Shown here one piece after another: positions 61,815-64,000 of a stretch of DNA of 64,000 nucleotides (positions within the stretch are counted from its first letter, which is position 1; each line of letters begins with the position of its first letter). The translations under genes were made by a program, and so were the position numbers. Source of the stretch: Pyrinomonadaceae bacterium (GTDB lineage Bacteria > Acidobacteriota > Blastocatellia > Pyrinomonadales > Pyrinomonadaceae); the NCBI GenBank assembly GCA_017983495.1, contig JAGOBH010000002.1, positions 62,001 to 126,000 on the forward strand, read 5' to 3'. The notes beneath the pieces are model-generated. The model did not search any database, had not been told where the DNA came from, and saw only the letters and a list, made by a program, of their open reading frames with translations.

Positions 61815-62576
61815 TCAAAATAATAGCCCTTTAGCGTACAAAGCCAAAATATCCATTGAAAATGCCACAGTGCAGTGCAGCACCAGGCCGAGCCAGATAC
61901 TGCCGTTCTTATAGCTGACCCAGCCGAGAAAAATGCCGGCGAACACGGCCGCAAATGTCTCCGGCATAGGCTTCTGAAAATGGATCATCGTATATGGAAC
62001 GGTCATCACGAGGATCGAATACGCACCGATCGACGGTTTCAGGCTATGAACTAAAAAGCCTCGGAAAAAGAACTCCAGGCCAAAGAACTGAAAAAAGTAG
62101 ATGATCTCCCAGATCAAAAGCGTGGTCGAAAGATACGGGTCGCCGTTGTAAACCTTGAGAAAAGGATATTTAGCCGAAAATCCGGCGGTCAGCGACATCA
62201 GATAGACGATCGGCAGCATGATCGCCGTGCATTGAAACAGCAACTTCGCGAAGCCGGCCTCTAGCTTAAGCGAAAGCCCGATCTCACTCAGTTTACGCTT
62301 TTGAATAAACTTGACATAGATCGCAGGTACGACGAAATAGAACATCACCGACACGAACACCCACCAACCAAGACTGTAAAGATTATTGTTGGTCGGGTGA
62401 GCGGCCTCGGTGCCGATAGCTGCGAACCTCGTGCTCGCCAGGAGCGTTTCGAGATAATCGGGGTTTTTGAAATACGAGATACAGGTCAGTCCGATGGCTG
62501 CGTAGACCAGAGCGAAGACTGCCCGGTGGTCGAGCTTTGCGAGGTCGGCCCTGATGTGGCGTGCGAGTTCGAGCAT
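61815..62576 (-). CDS. CPBP-family intramembrane protease between ruvA and ruvB
   Basis: About 253 residues from the ATG at 62576 (a TTG start at 62594 would overlap ruvA). Seven or so transmembrane helices. The CPBP (CAAX-protease-like, Abi) motif is present as [13 protein letters not shown], with Leu-Glu rather than Glu-Glu before xxxR, and a second motif [11 protein letters not shown] holding the His; a third region has [19 protein letters not shown]. The family includes glutamic-type intramembrane peptidases. The loss of the first Glu leaves activity uncertain. It lies within the ruvA-ruvB operon (7 nt after the ruvA stop, 2 nt before the ruvB start), which is a rare insertion. Confidence 0.85.
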   Translation of the reverse strand: MLELARHIRADLAKLDHRAVFALVYAAIGLTCISYFKNPDYLETLLASTRFAAIGTEAAHPTNNNLYSLGWWVFVSVMFYFVVPAIYVKFIQKRKLSEIGLSLKLEAGFAKLLFQCTAIMLPIVYLMSLTAGFSAKYPFLKVYNGDPYLSTTLLIWEIIYFFQFFGLEFFFRGFLVHSLKPSIGAYSILVMTVPYTMIHFQKPMPETFAAVFAGIFLGWVSYKNGSIWLGLVLHCTVAFSMDILALYAKGLLF

Positions 62577-62583
62577 CGGCTGG

Positions 62584-63195
62584 TTATTTGGCAAGTATCT
62601 GAAGGCCGCGACGGAGTAGCTTTTGAACCGTCATATCAGTGCCTTCTTTTGCGGCTTGCTGAAGCGCCTTTTCGGCGGAGTTTCGCTGATATCCTAAATT
62701 TACAAGAGCCGACAGGGCATCTTCAAACACATCGTCAACCGGCACACCATCGCCCTTTGCCGTGTCGAGTGAGGTGTGGCCGCCGAGATTTAGGTCGCCT
62801 ACCTTGTCACGAAGTTCGATGACCATGCGCTCTGCAGTTTTTCGGCCAACGCCCGGTATCGTCGTTAGCCGCGACAGGTCGTCGGTACGAAGTGCGAGGA
62901 TGATCTCGTCGGCACTCATGCCTGACAGCATGGCGATACCGGATTTCGGGCCGATACCTTGAACGGAAATAAGCTTGAGATAGAGCTCGCGCTCACGGAT
63001 GGTGTTGAAGCCGAAAAGCTGGATCGCGTCCTCGCGAACGTGCGTGTAAATACGCAAGGAAACGTCCGATCCTACTTCACCCAGTTCGTAAAACGTAGTT
63101 AGCGGTATCGACACCTCGTAACCGACGCCGCCAACATCGACGATGGCGTTATTGGCTTGTTTCTCTAGTAATTTTCCGGAAAGGTAGGCGATCAT
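62584..63195 (-). CDS. ruvA: Holliday junction DNA-binding protein RuvA
   Basis: About 203 residues from the ATG at 63195, which gives the family start MIAYLSGKL; the frame opens at 63300. Domain I is an OB fold (to about 65), domain II carries two helix-hairpin-helix motifs (VQGIGPKSGIAMLSG near 75-90, IPGVGRKTAERMVIEL near 110-125), and domain III ends with QRNSAEKALQQAAKEG, which contacts RuvB. RuvA tetramers bind Holliday junctions and load RuvB. It is the first gene of the operon and divergent from rex. Confidence 0.95.
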   Translation of the reverse strand: MIAYLSGKLLEKQANNAIVDVGGVGYEVSIPLTTFYELGEVGSDVSLRIYTHVREDAIQLFGFNTIRERELYLKLISVQGIGPKSGIAMLSGMSADEIILALRTDDLSRLTTIPGVGRKTAERMVIELRDKVGDLNLGGHTSLDTAKGDGVPVDDVFEDALSALVNLGYQRNSAEKALQQAAKEGTDMTVQKLLRRGLQILAK

Positions 63196-63324
63196 TATTT
63201 CACGTTTGAACCGAAGATTGTAGAGCAATTCGACGGCAAGGGCAACGAAAGCGGCGATTCTGGGCATCTTTGTTTTGAAACCGCTTGCGCTTGTTTTCAC
63301 AATTTGGTTAAGTATTGGAATTCA

Positions 63325-63975
63325 ATGAAGTCCGAAAAGATATCAGAGATAACGACCAACCGCCTGAGCGTCTACCTCCGCTGCCTGAATGACCTGGCTG
63401 CGGCGGGAGAACGCTTTGTTTCGTCCGAGGCGTTAGCCAGACGATTTCATATGAATTCTGCACAGATCCGTAAGGACCTGGCGAATTTCGGAGAGTTTGG
63501 CATTCGCGGGGTCGGATATGACATCGAGTCTCTCCGTGATCATCTGACCTCGATCCTCGGACTCGACCGTGAACGCCGGGTCGGCATAATCGGAGCGGGT
63601 CGAATGGGAATGGCTCTGACGGATTATTACGGACTACGGGGCGCAAATTTCAAGGTCGCGGCCCTTTTCGATGCTGACAGATCGAAGATCGGAAAAAAAA
63701 ATGGCGATGTGGCAATTCTTGACATAAAAAACTTTCCCGAAGCCGTACAAAATTATAAGATAGAAGTTGCGGTGATCGCTGTGCCGGCCGGTTCGGCACA
63801 GGCGGTCTTAGATTTGGTTACAGGTGCCGGCATTAAGGCCGTACTCAACTTTGCCCCCGTGCCACTAAAAGGCAACGCCGACGTCAAAGTGAAAACGATC
63901 GATCTGACGACATCTCTCGAAAGTCTTTCGTATTTTTTGGCGAAATCCGACGATCTCCAAGCTGAGGTTGGTTGA
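63325..63975 (+). CDS. rex: Redox-sensing transcriptional repressor Rex
   Basis: About 216 residues from the ATG at 63325 (the frame opens at a TTG, 63304). The N-terminal winged helix (about 1-75) has the Rex DNA-recognition pattern SSEALARRFHMNSAQIRKDLANFGEFGIRGVGYDIESL. The Rossmann domain has GIIGAGRMGMALT (GxGxxG), binding NADH/NAD+, and a C-terminal helix that swaps between subunits (SLESLSYFLAK). Rex senses the NADH/NAD+ ratio and represses fermentation and respiration genes; high NADH releases it. The protein is complete, ending 25 bp before the window edge. Divergent from ruvA. Confidence 0.96.
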   Translation: MKSEKISEITTNRLSVYLRCLNDLAAAGERFVSSEALARRFHMNSAQIRKDLANFGEFGIRGVGYDIESLRDHLTSILGLDRERRVGIIGAGRMGMALTDYYGLRGANFKVAALFDADRSKIGKKNGDVAILDIKNFPEAVQNYKIEVAVIAVPAGSAQAVLDLVTGAGIKAVLNFAPVPLKGNADVKVKTIDLTTSLESLSYFLAKSDDLQAEVG

Positions 63976-64000
63976 AACCGATCGAGCAGATCTGACGTAT

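Noticed and set aside
63291-63302. Rex operator (TTGTTTTCACAA) before rex
   Set aside because: The spacing between TTGT and ACAA is too short for the usual TTGTGA-N6-TCACAA site.

Overview
The window reads as chromosomal DNA of a Gram-negative (diderm) bacterium. The best guess is an Acidobacteriota of the Blastocatellia/Pyrinomonadales type. This rests on lipopolysaccharide heptose genes (waaF, gmhB), a type IV pilin system, Rex, a DUF1501/DUF1800 gene pair, and many large secreted proteins with NHL, FG-GAP and carboxypeptidase-regulatory-like modules. The taxonomic call is inference from gene content; no rRNA is present. No phage, complete insertion sequence or CRISPR array was found.

Layout. 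0.1-8.5 kb: a small DUF4440-like protein, priA (carrying an in-frame double-palindrome insertion), an ABC-2 exporter operon (permease, TPR protein, ATPase) and an O-antigen-ligase-like membrane protein. 8.6-13.5 kb: two almost identical type IV pilin genes, each with its own terminator and a sigma54-like promoter, followed by a PilR-type sigma54 activator and a PilS-type kinase. 13.5-17.4 kb: a cupin gene, then an overlapping operon of K+ channel, NAD-dependent epimerase, heptosyltransferase and heptose-bisphosphate phosphatase. 17.5-23.8 kb: a PBP1A-type peptidoglycan synthase, two small lipoproteins and a secreted alpha/beta hydrolase. 23.9-24.05 kb: a strong candidate for an undescribed small RNA, with a near-consensus promoter, two hairpins carrying the same 16-nt loop, and an intrinsic terminator. 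24.1-31.7 kb: an acyl-activating enzyme/ACP/acyltransferase fusion, a lipid kinase, and a secreted Xaa-Pro peptidase coupled to an NHL-propeller/M23 fusion. 31.7-36.4 kb: a DUF937 protein, a secreted M1 aminopeptidase with HEAT repeats and a PA-IL-like protein. 36.4-41.7 kb: an AT-rich DnaA-box-like patch, unrecognised exported proteins, tRNA-Thr(UGU) and pgsA. 41.8-49.6 kb: the DUF1501/DUF1800 pair, an FG-GAP protein, a HhH DNA glycosylase and a Ser/Thr kinase. 49.7-53.9 kb: an acyltransferase and four tandem double-PilZ proteins in an A-B-A-B arrangement. 54-64 kb: gyrA, two secreted proteins, ruvA-CPBP protease-ruvB, and rex.

How the parts fit: the cell-surface theme is strong (LPS core and O-antigen, peptidoglycan, phospholipid synthesis, pili, secreted hydrolases). 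Signalling is represented by PilS/PilR with sigma54-type pilin promoters, a probable c-di-GMP-binding PilZ cluster, a Ser/Thr kinase and Rex. Replication and repair genes (priA, gyrA, ruvAB, HhH glycosylase) are scattered between them. The items most worth a second look are the sRNA candidate, the PilZ array, the pilin duplication with signs of gene conversion, the palindromic insertion in priA, and the leaderless small ORF upstream of the 39.9-kb gene.
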